Source: Prado023 sp964418695 (GTDB taxonomy: Bacteria > Actinomycetota > Actinomycetes > S36-B12 > CAIYMF01). From it: a stretch of DNA of 56,928 bases. Position numbers and translations under genes: made by a program. The DNA is taken from the NCBI GenBank assembly GCA_964418695.1, contig CAYQMN010000018.1, forward strand, positions 1 to 56,928, read 5' to 3'. Below the pieces are notes generated by a model that saw nothing but the letters and a program-made list of their open reading frames with translations, was not told the origin of the DNA and did no database searches. The number at the start of each line of letters is the position of its first letter. The stretch's first letter is position 1. Positions 30,955-39,960 of this stretch are shown piece by piece.

Positions 30955-32087
30955 GGACCGCCCGGCTGGTGGCCGCGAGCCTGCGCCGCTCGTGGGGGCG
31001 TGCGCTGCTGCTGGCCCTGCTGACCGCGCTGAGCATCGTGGTGCTCTGCGTAGTCAGCGAGCTGTCCCGGCAGTCCACAGCGGGGCTGGACAGCGCGATC
31101 GAGGCCGAGACCGGCGGCGCCACCGGCACGTACACGCTCACCCTCGCCTCCACCCTGGGCAGCACCCCCGCAGACCTGGCCCGCCGGGTGGCCGCCGCGA
31201 CCGCGAGCGTGCGGGTTCACCCGCTGGTCGTGGTGGCCGAGCTGCCCGCGCTGCGTCTGGACTGCCCGCCCGGCCGCCCGGAGCAGGAGGAGGCCCTCCC
31301 GCTCGTGGTCGTCTACGACGCCGACCTGCGTCCCGCCGACCTGCCCTACGGCAAGGACCTGGCGGGGTCGCGATGCCTGGCCGGCACCCAGGTGGACCCG
31401 GCGGGCCTCTACCAGCCCACTCCGGCCCAGCAGCACGCCTGGGGCGCCGGCCTCGCGCTGCACCCCGACCTCGCCGACACCGCGGCGCTCAGCTCCGCCG
31501 GCCCGATCCGCTGGAGCTTCGTGATGACCACGGGCCGGTCCGAGGAGCTCGGCGACCAGCTCGCCACCGTGGTCGACCACGAGCTGGGCCCGGAGGCGCA
31601 GCGCAACGGCGAGAGCCTCGACCACGTCCTGAGCACGCGGCGCGTGGACTCCGGTGACGGCATCCGCGCGGCCAGCGAAGGGATCGCCCTGGTCTACCGG
31701 CTGATCGGCTGGGCCACTGTCCTGCTCGCCGCCCTCGGCCTGCTGGTCAGCCAGAGCATCCTGGTCGGCCAGCGGATGTGGTTCTTCGGATTGATGCGCG
31801 CCATCGGCGCCCCACGCCGGCAGATCGCGGCCCTGGTCCTGCTCGACGTCGCGGTCGTGCTGGCGGCGGGTTTCACGCTGGCCACCGCCGCGCTGGCGGC
31901 CCTCCAGCCCCTGGCAGCGAGCATGGCCAGCACGCTGTTCGGCGTCGAGGCCGACCTGCTGCGCTGGTCCGGGCTCCCCGCACTGGCCGGCAGCGCCGTG
32001 CTCATCCTCGCCGTTGCCGGCATCCACCCCGCCCGGAAGGCCACCCGGGGCGACCCCGTCGACGTCCTCGAACCAGCCACCGGCTGA
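30951..32087 (+). CDS. FtsX/MacB-like ABC transporter permease
   Basis: 378-residue permease with the four-helix FtsX layout: helix 1 at about 13-33, an extracellular domain to about 245, then three helices (about 248-270, 292-316, 343-362). The stretch Leu-Met-Arg-Ala-Ile-Gly-Ala-Pro-Arg-Arg-Gln-Ile after helix 2 is the typical cytosolic coupling motif, and Pro-Ala-Arg-Lys-Ala-Thr-Arg-Gly-Asp-Pro ends the protein. With the ATPase, fusion protein and lipoprotein it completes a MacAB/YknXYZ-like exporter. The ATG at 30951 is reached by translational coupling. Convergent with the next gene at 11 bases. Confidence 0.88.
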   Translation: MRTARLVAASLRRSWGRALLLALLTALSIVVLCVVSELSRQSTAGLDSAIEAETGGATGTYTLTLASTLGSTPADLARRVAAATASVRVHPLVVVAELPALRLDCPPGRPEQEEALPLVVVYDADLRPADLPYGKDLAGSRCLAGTQVDPAGLYQPTPAQQHAWGAGLALHPDLADTAALSSAGPIRWSFVMTTGRSEELGDQLATVVDHELGPEAQRNGESLDHVLSTRRVDSGDGIRAASEGIALVYRLIGWATVLLAALGLLVSQSILVGQRMWFFGLMRAIGAPRRQIAALVLLDVAVVLAAGFTLATAALAALQPLAASMASTLFGVEADLLRWSGLPALAGSAVLILAVAGIHPARKATRGDPVDVLEPATG

Positions 32088-32098
32088 CGACGTTGGGC

Positions 32099-33373
32099 TC
32101 AGCTGGTGGCGACCGTCCGCGGGGCGAGGAGGATCAGCAGGGCGTATCCGGCGTAGAGGAGGGCCACGGTGAGCAGCTGGCCCCAGGTCCGGCCCGGGAT
32201 GATCGCCAAGAGGGCCAGGGCCACGACCGCGCCGCCGGCCAGGAACGCGCCGCGGTACCGGGCTGCCAGCTCGGGGGTCTCGCCGAGCAGCTCGCGACCC
32301 TGCTGGGCGGGCCGGGAGTCCCCGGTGACCAGCAGCACCAGACCGGCCAGCAGCCCGAGGACCATCACCCAGGTGATCCCGCTGACCAACGAGCCGGTCA
32401 CCTGGTCGAACGAGGCGCTCACCGCGCCGCGCAGACCGTCGTCGCGGACCGCAGACACCAGCGAGTCCTGCACCGGCGAGAGAGCCAGGCGCACGAACAG
32501 CATGGCCAGGGCGACGCCGACGACGATGATCAGGAGCGTGCGCAGCCGACGCAGCGAGACCGCGAGCGTCAGCCCGATCAGGATCAGCGCGGCCAGAGGC
32601 ACCAGCCAGATGGCCGTCTTGATCGTGGAGTAGGCGCTCTGCGCGGTCGCCAGGTCGTCGGACTGGAAGAGCGTGACCGTGCCGAAGGTGGTCGGCAGGT
32701 CGACCCCGAGGGCGTTCTCGAGGGCGGCGATCGCGGCCTCGACGTTCTCCTGGGTGATGTCCGGTGCGGTGATCTCCCGGTTGAGCAAGCCTGAGAGGAA
32801 CTCCGCGCCCTGGTCGACCAGGGCGTTCACGACCGGCGTGATGTTGAGCACGATCGTGCCGTCGTTGGTGCTGATCGCCTCGGTGCTCTTGCCCGACAGG
32901 ATCGCGATCGTGGCCTCGTGGCCCTCCCGCAGCGCCACGTCCCAGGCCTGCTGGAACTGGTCGCTGGCCAGGAGCTTCGTGGTGGCCTGGGCCAGGTAGT
33001 TCTGCGTGGCGGTCGTCACCGGCCCGGCCAGCAGCTTGGCGCGGTCGGGCAGGACCTCGGCGATCCGGTCCTGCAGGTCCAGTGCGGTGACCAGCTCGGC
33101 GGCAGCCCGCTCCCCGACCGCCTGCGCCACCTGCGGGTCCTCGATCACCGAGCCGACCCGGTCGACGAACAGGTCGGTGTTGTTCAGGGTGCGGAACACC
33201 CACACCGACAGCAGCGCGAGGACCGTGGCCAGCACCGCGAGCACCGTCAGGACCCAGGTGGCGATGCCGCGCGTGCGACGCGAGCGCTCGCGCCGCTCGA
33301 CGGCCAGCTGACCCTTGAGCGAGTCGAGCTCTGAGCGAAGCAGGTCGACCTCGGTGGGCTGGTCGGTGCTCAT
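32099..33373 (-). CDS. multi-pass membrane protein of unknown function
   Basis: 424-residue protein. A short cytosolic coiled coil (about 8-30) precedes helix 1 (37-59); a long, mainly helical extracellular region (about 60-255) follows, then four or five helices in the C-terminal 165 residues. Similar uncharacterised proteins occur in Streptomyces and relatives, but I know no function. The ATG at 33373 has a strong AGGAGGAACC site. The 229-base gap to the divergent P-type ATPase contains an inverted repeat at 33412-33433 that could regulate it. Confidence 0.65.
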   Translation of the reverse strand: MSTDQPTEVDLLRSELDSLKGQLAVERRERSRRTRGIATWVLTVLAVLATVLALLSVWVFRTLNNTDLFVDRVGSVIEDPQVAQAVGERAAAELVTALDLQDRIAEVLPDRAKLLAGPVTTATQNYLAQATTKLLASDQFQQAWDVALREGHEATIAILSGKSTEAISTNDGTIVLNITPVVNALVDQGAEFLSGLLNREITAPDITQENVEAAIAALENALGVDLPTTFGTVTLFQSDDLATAQSAYSTIKTAIWLVPLAALILIGLTLAVSLRRLRTLLIIVVGVALAMLFVRLALSPVQDSLVSAVRDDGLRGAVSASFDQVTGSLVSGITWVMVLGLLAGLVLLVTGDSRPAQQGRELLGETPELAARYRGAFLAGGAVVALALLAIIPGRTWGQLLTVALLYAGYALLILLAPRTVATS

Positions 33374-33411
33374 GGTTCCTCCTACGGCGCGCGCCCCTCG
33401 CGCGGGAGATC

Positions 33412-33433
33412 TCAACCCGCGCGGATGGGTTGA
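33412..33433. promoter_or_regulatory. inverted repeat between divergent genes
   Basis: TCAACCC (33412-33418), eight bases, GGGTTGA (33427-33433). It sits 39 bases from the membrane-protein start and could be an operator for either divergent gene. Confidence 0.35.
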
Positions 33434-33563
33434 TTGTGGGACACAGGTGGCGGGATCGGCGTAATGGGGGCCGCGCGGTGGTGTCGTGGCTCACTCAGGT
33501 GGCAGCTCCCGCGGGCAAGCGAGGAGTCCGACATCCGTTCTGTCGGTTGCGGCCCAGGGCGAT

Positions 33564-33569
33564 TAGGTT
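33564..33569 (+). promoter_or_regulatory. possible -10 of the P-type ATPase gene
   Basis: TAGGTT, 33 bases before GTG 33603, which has its own CAGGAG ribosome site. The -35 is weak (TGTCGG). Confidence 0.3.
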
Positions 33570-33602
33570 GGTGGGAGCCGACACCGTCAGGAGCGAACGC
33601 CC

Positions 33603-36335
33603 GTGTCCGAAAGCCCCTCCGCTGGTCCCGAGGCGCAGAGCCTGTCCCAGCCGTACGCCCAGTCCCCCGACGAGGTGCTGGCCGCCCTCGAGTCCAGCGA
33701 TGCGGGGCTGACGTCCGACGAGGCGGCCCGCCGGCTGGGCCGGTACGGCGCCAACCGGCTGCCCGAGCCGGAGCGCGACCCCCTGTGGAAGCGGATCGCC
33801 AAGCACTTCGACGACGTGCTCATCTACATCCTGATGGCGGCCGCGGTGCTCAAGGCGATCATGGGCGACTGGGTGGACTTCTGGGTGATCTTCGGCGTCG
33901 CGGTCATCAGCGCGATGATCGGCTTCGTCCAGGAGGGCCGCGCGGAGAGCGCGCTGGAGGGCATCAAGAAGATGCTGTCGCTGAGCGCCCAGGCCCGCCG
34001 CGACGGCGTGTGGCAGGAGGTGGCCTCCGAGGACCTGGTGCCCGGCGACCTCGTGCGGGTTCGCTCCGGGGACAAGGTGCCGGCCGACGTCCGGCTGATC
34101 GAGGCGATCAACCTGCGGGTCGAGGAGTCGGCGCTGACGGGGGAGGCGGTGCCCAGCGAGAAGGACGTCGAGCCGGTCGAACACGACGCCGGTGTCGGGG
34201 ACCGGCACAGCATGCTGTTCTCGGGCACGCTGGTCGCGGCAGGCACCGGGGTCGGGGTGGTGACCGCGACCGGCGGCAGCGCCGAGATCGGGCGCATCCA
34301 GGCGATGCTGGCCGACGTCGAGGCGTTCGACACCCCGCTGACGCGCGAGCTCAATCAGTTCGGCAAGCAGCTGTCCCTGGTCATCCTCGGGATGGCCGCG
34401 CTGATGGTCGTCATCGGCACGGTGATCCACGACTTCGAGCTCAACGAGCTGGTCTCGGCCACCATCGGGTTCGCGGTCGCCGCGATCCCCGAGGGGCTGC
34501 CCGCGTTGGTGACGATCACCCTGGCCCTGGGTGTGCAGCAGATGGCTCGGCGCAACGCGATCATGCGCAGCCTGCCGGCTGTCGAGACGCTCGGCGCGGT
34601 CACCACGATCTGCTCGGACAAGACCGGCACGCTGACCAAGAACGAGATGACCGTGCGGCACGTGGTCACCCGCGCCGCGACCTACGACGTCGAGGGCCTG
34701 GGCTACCAGCCCGAGGGCCGGATCACGCTGTCCGGCGAGCGGGTGTCCATGGACGCCCGACCGGACCTGTCCTCCCTGGTCCGGATCATGTCCGTGGCCA
34801 ACGACTCGAAGGTGGTTCAAGGGGAGGACGGCTGGCAGGTGCTGGGCGAGCCGACCGAGGGCGCGCTGGCCACGCTCAGCCGCAAGGCCGGGTTCGATCC
34901 CGACGGCTACCACCGGGTCGCGGTGGTCCCGTTCGAGTCCGACCACAAGTACATGGCCACACTCAACGACACCCCGGGCGGGCAGCGAGTGGTGCTGGTC
35001 AAGGGTGCCCCGGACCGGGTGCTGGACCGGTGCGCGACCGAGCTGGGTGCGCAGGGCCGCCCGGCGCCGCTGGACCGGGCGTTCTGGGACTCGGCCATCG
35101 ACGAGCTGGGCGACGAGGGGCTGCGGGTGCTGGCCGCCGCCGCGCGCCCGGCCGATCCGGCGATGGACGAGCTGGACCACGACGACCTGACCGACCTGGT
35201 GCTGGTCGGGCTGGTCGGCATCGTCGACCCGCCGCGACCGGAGGCGATCGAGGCGATCGCCACCTGCCACCAAGCGGGCATCCGGGTCAAGATGATCACC
35301 GGAGACCATGCCGGCACCGCCGCCGCGATCGCCCGCGAGATGGGCATCACCGGCGACGAAGCCGCCGAGGCGATCACCGGCGCGGAGCTGGAGGCGGTCA
35401 GCGACGAGAGGCTGCGCACCGTCGTCGGGCGGACCGACACGTTCGCCCGGACCAGCCCGGAGCACAAGCTGCGCCTGGTGCGGGCGCTGCAGCGCAACGG
35501 CGAGGTCGTCGCGATGACCGGCGACGGGGTGAACGACGCCCCCGCGCTCAAGCGCGCGGATGTCGGCGTGGCGATGGGCATCAAGGGCACGGAGGCGACC
35601 AAGGAAGCCGCCGACATGGTCCTGGCCGACGACGACTTCTCCACCATCGAGCGGGCCATCGAGGAGGGCCGGCGGATCTACGACAACCTGCAGAAGTCGC
35701 TGGTCTTCCTGCTGCCCACCAACGGGGCCCAGTCCCTGGTCATCCTGGTCGCGGTCCTGTTCGGGCTGACCCTGCCCCTGAGCCCGGTCCAGATCCTGTG
35801 GGTCAACATGGTCACCGCGATCACGCTGTCCCTGGCCCTGGCCTACGAGCCCGCCGAGCCGGACCTGATGGACCGCCCGCCGCGCGATCCCAAGGCGCCA
35901 CTGGTCAGCCGGCACTACCTGATGCGGGTGGCGTACGCGTCAGTGCTCATCGCCGGCGCCACTCTGCTGGTGTTCATCCTCGCCCGGTCCTGGGGCTGGC
36001 CGCTGGCCGAGGCGCAGACGATGGCGGTGACCATGCTGGCCCTGGGTCAGATGGCCTACCTGTTCAACGCGCGCTCGCTGCGCGAGTCCAGCGTCCGGGC
36101 GGACATCTTCACCGGCAATCCCGCGGTACTGATCGTCTGCGGAATCCTGCTGGTGCTGCAGATCGGCTTCGTGTACCTGCCGTTCATGCACTCGTGGTTC
36201 GGGTCGGCACCGCTGGGCGCGACCGGCTGGCTGGTGCCCCTGGGGCTGTCGCTGGTGGTCTTCGCCCTCGTAGAGGTCGGCAAGGCGATGTTCCGCAGGC
36301 TGACCCCCGCCCCCCAGGCGGCCTTCCGAGGGTAG
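33603..36335 (+). CDS. P2-type cation-transporting ATPase
   Basis: 910-residue ion pump. It has the actuator motif Thr-Gly-Glu-Ala-Val-Pro, the phosphorylation site Asp339-Lys-Thr-Gly-Thr, Lys-Gly-Ala-Pro in the nucleotide domain and Thr-Gly-Asp-Gly-Val-Asn-Asp-Ala-Pro-Ala-Leu. Helix 4 carries Ile-Pro-Glu-Gly-Leu-Pro, as in calcium pumps; helix 6 has Asn-Met-Val-Thr-Ala-Ile-Thr in place of the calcium-pump Asn-Leu-Val-Thr-Asp-Gly, closer to the CtpF-like bacterial group, so the ion (calcium, sodium, potassium or magnesium) is open. Ten membrane helices fit the length. The GTG at 33603 follows CAGGAG. An AlkD-like gene starts 11 bases downstream. Confidence 0.92.
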   Translation: MSESPSAGPEAQSLSQPYAQSPDEVLAALESSDAGLTSDEAARRLGRYGANRLPEPERDPLWKRIAKHFDDVLIYILMAAAVLKAIMGDWVDFWVIFGVAVISAMIGFVQEGRAESALEGIKKMLSLSAQARRDGVWQEVASEDLVPGDLVRVRSGDKVPADVRLIEAINLRVEESALTGEAVPSEKDVEPVEHDAGVGDRHSMLFSGTLVAAGTGVGVVTATGGSAEIGRIQAMLADVEAFDTPLTRELNQFGKQLSLVILGMAALMVVIGTVIHDFELNELVSATIGFAVAAIPEGLPALVTITLALGVQQMARRNAIMRSLPAVETLGAVTTICSDKTGTLTKNEMTVRHVVTRAATYDVEGLGYQPEGRITLSGERVSMDARPDLSSLVRIMSVANDSKVVQGEDGWQVLGEPTEGALATLSRKAGFDPDGYHRVAVVPFESDHKYMATLNDTPGGQRVVLVKGAPDRVLDRCATELGAQGRPAPLDRAFWDSAIDELGDEGLRVLAAAARPADPAMDELDHDDLTDLVLVGLVGIVDPPRPEAIEAIATCHQAGIRVKMITGDHAGTAAAIAREMGITGDEAAEAITGAELEAVSDERLRTVVGRTDTFARTSPEHKLRLVRALQRNGEVVAMTGDGVNDAPALKRADVGVAMGIKGTEATKEAADMVLADDDFSTIERAIEEGRRIYDNLQKSLVFLLPTNGAQSLVILVAVLFGLTLPLSPVQILWVNMVTAITLSLALAYEPAEPDLMDRPPRDPKAPLVSRHYLMRVAYASVLIAGATLLVFILARSWGWPLAEAQTMAVTMLALGQMAYLFNARSLRESSVRADIFTGNPAVLIVCGILLVLQIGFVYLPFMHSWFGSAPLGATGWLVPLGLSLVVFALVEVGKAMFRRLTPAPQAAFRG

Positions 36336-36346
36336 GGGCGCGCGGG

Positions 36347-37024
36347 ATGAGCCAGGGGACGGCTGCCGTCGAGCAGCTCCGGGGGCTGCTTCTGCCGGTC
36401 GCCGATCCAGCGAGGGCGCTCGCGCAGCGCGGCTACATGAGGGGTGTCGCCGACTTCCTGGGCATGTCGTCGCCGGATCGCCGCGCGGCCACCAGGGCGT
36501 GGATCCGCGCGTTCGATCCGGGCCCGGATGCCGCCGCTCTCCTGGCCGTTGCCGCGGACCTGGTGGCCGAGCCGGAGCGCGAGTTCGCCTACGTCGCGAT
36601 CGATCTGGTCCGCCGGCACGAGCGGGTCCTGCCGGCGTCCGCGCTGCTGACCGTGCGTGACCTGGCCCTGGTGCGTCCCTGGTGGGACACGGTGGACTCT
36701 TGGTCGGGGATCTGTGGCCGGGGCGGGCTACGGCACAGGGAATGGGATCCGGTCGTGGCGACCTGGGCCGTCGACCCGCGTCTGTGGGTCCGGCGGATCG
36801 CGCTGGTCTTCCAGGTGGGCCGTGGCGTGCGGACGGACCTGTCGATCCTGTTCGCGGCGTGCGACGCCAACCTCGGCGACCGCGACTTCTTCATGCGCAA
36901 GGGGATCGGGTGGGGGCTGCGGGACGCGGCCCGAACCCATCCGGACGAGGTGCGGGCGTACGTGGCCGCCCGCGCGGATCGGCTCTCGCCGCTTTCGGTT
37001 CGGGAGGCGACCAAGCACCTGTGA
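36347..37024 (+). CDS. AlkD-like DNA alkylation repair protein
   Basis: 225-residue all-helical HEAT-like repeat protein of the AlkC/AlkD glycosylase family, which excises cationic alkylated bases without flipping them. Characteristic segments are Trp-Trp-Asp-Thr-Val-Asp, where AlkD has its catalytic aspartate and aromatic clamp, and Phe-Met-Arg-Lys-Gly-Ile-Gly-Trp-Gly-Leu-Arg-Asp near the C terminus. The ATG at 36347 lies 11 bases after the ATPase gene with only a GGGGCGCGCGGG stretch before it, so it may depend on readthrough. Convergent with murP. Confidence 0.88.
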   Translation: MSQGTAAVEQLRGLLLPVADPARALAQRGYMRGVADFLGMSSPDRRAATRAWIRAFDPGPDAAALLAVAADLVAEPEREFAYVAIDLVRRHERVLPASALLTVRDLALVRPWWDTVDSWSGICGRGGLRHREWDPVVATWAVDPRLWVRRIALVFQVGRGVRTDLSILFAACDANLGDRDFFMRKGIGWGLRDAARTHPDEVRAYVAARADRLSPLSVREATKHL

Positions 37025-37159
37025 GCGGCACCCCCACCCGATGGCGCCACTGAGCCCGGCGACCCTGGTGCCCGGCAACTGCCCCAGGGCAGGCGCACGC
37101 GGGCGGGCCGAGCCGCCGACTGGTGCGGCGACCCGGCCCGTTGCCCGTTCCTGTGCGCG

Positions 37160-38677
37160 CTATGCGGTGCTGTGGTGCGCGTACTGGCCGAGGCCCTCGA
37201 ACTCCTCGTCGTCGTCGCGGTTGTGCTCCTCCAGGAGCTCGTCGTTGAACCCGAAGGACATCGTGAGCAGGAAGCCCGCGATGTAGGCGGTGACCAGGCC
37301 GATCACGTAGACCATGACTGCGTATCCCTGGCCCTGGTCGCTGGTGACCAACGGGATCAGTGCCCAGCCGGACGGGCCGATCGCCGTGGCGCCGATGATG
37401 CCGACGAACTGGTCGAAGGCTCCGATCACGGCACCGCCCACGGCACCACCCAGGCAGGCGGTGATGAACGGACGACCCAGGGGCAGGCTCACGCCGTAGA
37501 TCAGCGGCTCGCCGACGCCGAGGATGCCCGCGGGAGTCGCGCCCTTGACGGTGTTGCGCATCGAGGTGTTCCGGTTGAGCTTGAGGTAGACCGCGATCGC
37601 GCAGCCCACCTGGCCGGCGCCGGCCATGGCCAGCAGCGGCAGCAGCGACGTGTACCCGTACTGCTCGATGAGCGTGGTGTGGATCGGGACCAGCGCCTGG
37701 TGCAGGCCCAGCATCACCAGCGGCAGGAACAGGCCACCGAGGACGAACCCGGCGAGCACGCCGGAGGTCTGCAGCAGCCAGTTCGCGAACTCGCCGATCG
37801 CCGTGGAGATCTCCCCGCAGATGAACATGAGGAAGAAGATCGTGATCAGGCCGGACACGAGCAGCGCGACGGTGGGCGTCACGAGCATGTCGATCGCGTC
37901 GGGAACCCGGCCTCTCATGAGCCGCTCGATCCACGCACAGATCACGGCCGCCATGACACCGCCGAGCACGCCGCCCATGCCGGCGGAGAGCTGGACCTCG
38001 CCGACGAGGGGCATGTTGTACGAGATGTCGGCCACGGACGGGTAGACGATGATGGCCGCGACCGCGCCGCCGAGGGCCGGCGTGCCGCCGAACTCCTTGG
38101 CCGCGTTGATGCCGGCGAAGATCGCCAGGTAGGCGAAGAACGCCCCACCGATCACGTTGAGGATCGGGATGAACGTGGTGTTCATCCAGTTCTCGGGGCT
38201 GTCGATGTTCATGTTGACCAGGACGCCCTTGATGGAGGCGACCAGTCCGCAGGCGATCAGCGCGGGGATCAGCGGCACGAAGATGTTCGCGATCTTGCGC
38301 AGCAGGTTCTTCATCGGCGTGTCGTTCTTCGACTTCTGCGCCGCCTTCATCTGGGCGCCCTTGGCCGCCAGGGCCTCGGCGTCGGTGAGGCCGCCGCCGG
38401 TGGGCGCGGGTGCCCCGGCCGCCTTCTGCTCGGCGACCAGCTGGCGGAACGTGTCGGTCACCCGCGTGACCATGCCCGGCCCCAGGACGATCTGGTAGGT
38501 CACGTCGTTGACGATGCCCAGCACGCCGGGCACCTTCTTGATCGCGGCCTCCTGGATCAGCGAGGCGTCGACCGGCTGCACCCGCATGCGGGTGATGCAG
38601 TTCTCGACCCCGGCGATGTTGCCCGCGCCGCCGAGCAGCGGCAGCAGGGCGTGGGCGATCTCCTCGTGCTTCTGCAT
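37160..38677 (-). CDS. murP: MurNAc-type PTS transporter EIIBC
   Basis: 505-residue phosphotransferase permease. The N-terminal EIIB domain has the phosphorylated Cys27 in Asn-Cys-Ile-Thr-Arg-Met-Arg, then an Ala/Pro linker (about 85-110), then an EIIC domain of about ten helices with the Gly-Glu-Pro-Leu-Ile-Tyr-Gly motif. No EIIA is fused, as in E. coli MurP, which borrows the glucose EIIA. Pairing with murQ argues for N-acetylmuramate as substrate. The start may be ATG 38677 (GGGGAG eight bases upstream) or GTG 38686, which overlaps the murQ stop. The acidic C terminus is disordered. Confidence 0.88.
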   Translation of the reverse strand: MQKHEEIAHALLPLLGGAGNIAGVENCITRMRVQPVDASLIQEAAIKKVPGVLGIVNDVTYQIVLGPGMVTRVTDTFRQLVAEQKAAGAPAPTGGGLTDAEALAAKGAQMKAAQKSKNDTPMKNLLRKIANIFVPLIPALIACGLVASIKGVLVNMNIDSPENWMNTTFIPILNVIGGAFFAYLAIFAGINAAKEFGGTPALGGAVAAIIVYPSVADISYNMPLVGEVQLSAGMGGVLGGVMAAVICAWIERLMRGRVPDAIDMLVTPTVALLVSGLITIFFLMFICGEISTAIGEFANWLLQTSGVLAGFVLGGLFLPLVMLGLHQALVPIHTTLIEQYGYTSLLPLLAMAGAGQVGCAIAVYLKLNRNTSMRNTVKGATPAGILGVGEPLIYGVSLPLGRPFITACLGGAVGGAVIGAFDQFVGIIGATAIGPSGWALIPLVTSDQGQGYAVMVYVIGLVTAYIAGFLLTMSFGFNDELLEEHNRDDDEEFEGLGQYAHHSTA

Positions 38678-38682
38678 GGTGC

Positions 38683-39624
38683 TCACTCCCCTTGTGTGGT
38701 GCTGGTGCTGGTGCTGGTGTCCGTGCTGACCCCGGCGACGGCACGGCGGACGAACCCGCCGGACGTGTCCAGCAGGGCGCGCGCGTCGGCGGCGTCCTGG
38801 CCGGTCAGGATCATGACGATGGCGGTCTTGGCGTGCCCGCCCGCGTCGTCGTAGGCCTGCTTCGCGGTGGCCGCGTCACAGCCGGTGGCGGTGGCGATGA
38901 TCCGCTGGGAGCGCTCGACGAGCTTCTCGTTGGTCGGCTTCACGTCGACCATGAGGTTGCCGTAGACCTTGCCCACCTGGACCATCGAGGCCGTCGAGAG
39001 CATGTTGAGGATCAGCTTCTGACTGGTCCCGGACTTCAGCCGGGTGGAGCCGGTGAGCACCTCGGGACCGTTGTCGACCTCGATGGCCACGTCGGCGTGG
39101 CCGCTCACCGCGGACCCCGGGTTGCAGGCGACGCTGATGGTCGGGCTGCCGACCGAGCGCGCGTAGTCCAGCCCGCCGATCACGTAGGGCGTGCGCCCGG
39201 AGGCGGCGATGCCCACCACCGCGTCGTCCGCGGTCAGGCCCAGGCCGCGCAGCTCCTCCTGCGCCAGGGTGGGCGAGTCCTCGGCGCCCTCGACGGCCTT
39301 GACGAAGGCCCGCTCGCCGCCGGCGATGAGCCCGACGACCTGCTCAGGCTCGGTGCCGAAGGTGGGCGGGCATTCGACCGCGTCGAGCACCCCCAGGCGC
39401 CCGGAGGTTCCCGCGCCCAGATAGATGAGTCGGCCCCCTCGCCGGAACGCCTCGGCGATGACCTCGACCGCCTCGGCGATCTGGGGCACCGCGGCCCGAA
39501 CGGCGCCGGCGACCTTGGCGTCCTCGTCGTTCATGACCTCGAGGAACTCGGACACGCTCATCGTGTCCAGCTCCAGGGTGCGGGGATTGCGTGTCTCGGT
39601 GGTCAAGCCTGCCAGGTCAACCAT
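38683..39624 (-). CDS. murQ: N-acetylmuramic acid 6-phosphate etherase
   Basis: 313-residue SIS-domain lyase that removes D-lactate from MurNAc 6-phosphate to give GlcNAc 6-phosphate. Ala-Gly-Thr-Ser-Gly-Arg-Leu-Gly binds the sugar phosphate; Glu84 (Val-Glu-Cys-Pro-Pro-Thr-Phe) and Glu115 (Val-Glu-Gly-Ala-Glu-Asp) align with the catalytic glutamates. The ATG at 39624 has AGGAG upstream. murP follows five bases later, so uptake and first catabolic step form one unit. The C-terminal Ser-Thr repeat (about 300-310) is not part of the fold. No MurR-type regulator is present in the window. Confidence 0.95.
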   Translation of the reverse strand: MVDLAGLTTETRNPRTLELDTMSVSEFLEVMNDEDAKVAGAVRAAVPQIAEAVEVIAEAFRRGGRLIYLGAGTSGRLGVLDAVECPPTFGTEPEQVVGLIAGGERAFVKAVEGAEDSPTLAQEELRGLGLTADDAVVGIAASGRTPYVIGGLDYARSVGSPTISVACNPGSAVSGHADVAIEVDNGPEVLTGSTRLKSGTSQKLILNMLSTASMVQVGKVYGNLMVDVKPTNEKLVERSQRIIATATGCDAATAKQAYDDAGGHAKTAIVMILTGQDAADARALLDTSGGFVRRAVAGVSTDTSTSTSTTQGE

Positions 39625-39856
39625 GCCCGGGCTCCTGTCGTCGCGTGCGAGACGCGCGCTGCGCCCCGGCGGGCGACCCGGAGATCCCGGTCCCGGAGGG
39701 TGAGACTGCTCGGTGCTCCCCCCGGCCCTGGAAACCCAGGCCGACCCAGCAGGCAGACGGTAGGCCGCGGAATCCGCAGGTCGCGCGCTGGCAGGGGCGC
39801 CTGGGCGTCCGAGTTGCGGGTCTGCCCGATCGGGTGAGCGGCGGGGCGCCACCAGG

Positions 39857-39881
39857 TGCGTACCAGGCAGCCCTGTACGCA
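39857..39881. promoter_or_regulatory. inverted repeat between murQ and the secreted-protein gene
   Basis: TGCGTAC (39857-39863), 11 bases, GTACGCA (39875-39881): perfect 7-base half-sites. It lies in a 336-base divergent gap, 80 bases before the secreted-protein start. Apart from this repeat and AT-richer CATATC just after it, I see nothing else distinctive in the gap. Confidence 0.45.
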
Positions 39882-39960
39882 TATCTGCGGATGTGGGCCC
39901 CGACGGCGCCGCCGCAGACTCCAGAGAACCCCGCAGCGGGCGGGGACCCGAGGAGGACCG

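Noticed and set aside
27745..33494. Very long open frames antisense to dnaB and the ABC cassette
   Set aside because: They mirror real genes in high-GC DNA, lack ribosome sites and recognisable domains, and their composition is Arg/Pro/Gly/Ala shadow sequence.
33434..36340. Long forward frame overlapping the P-type ATPase and continuing into the AlkD-like gene
   Set aside because: Only its last 225 codons match a protein family; the rest is an out-of-frame reading of the ATPase gene.
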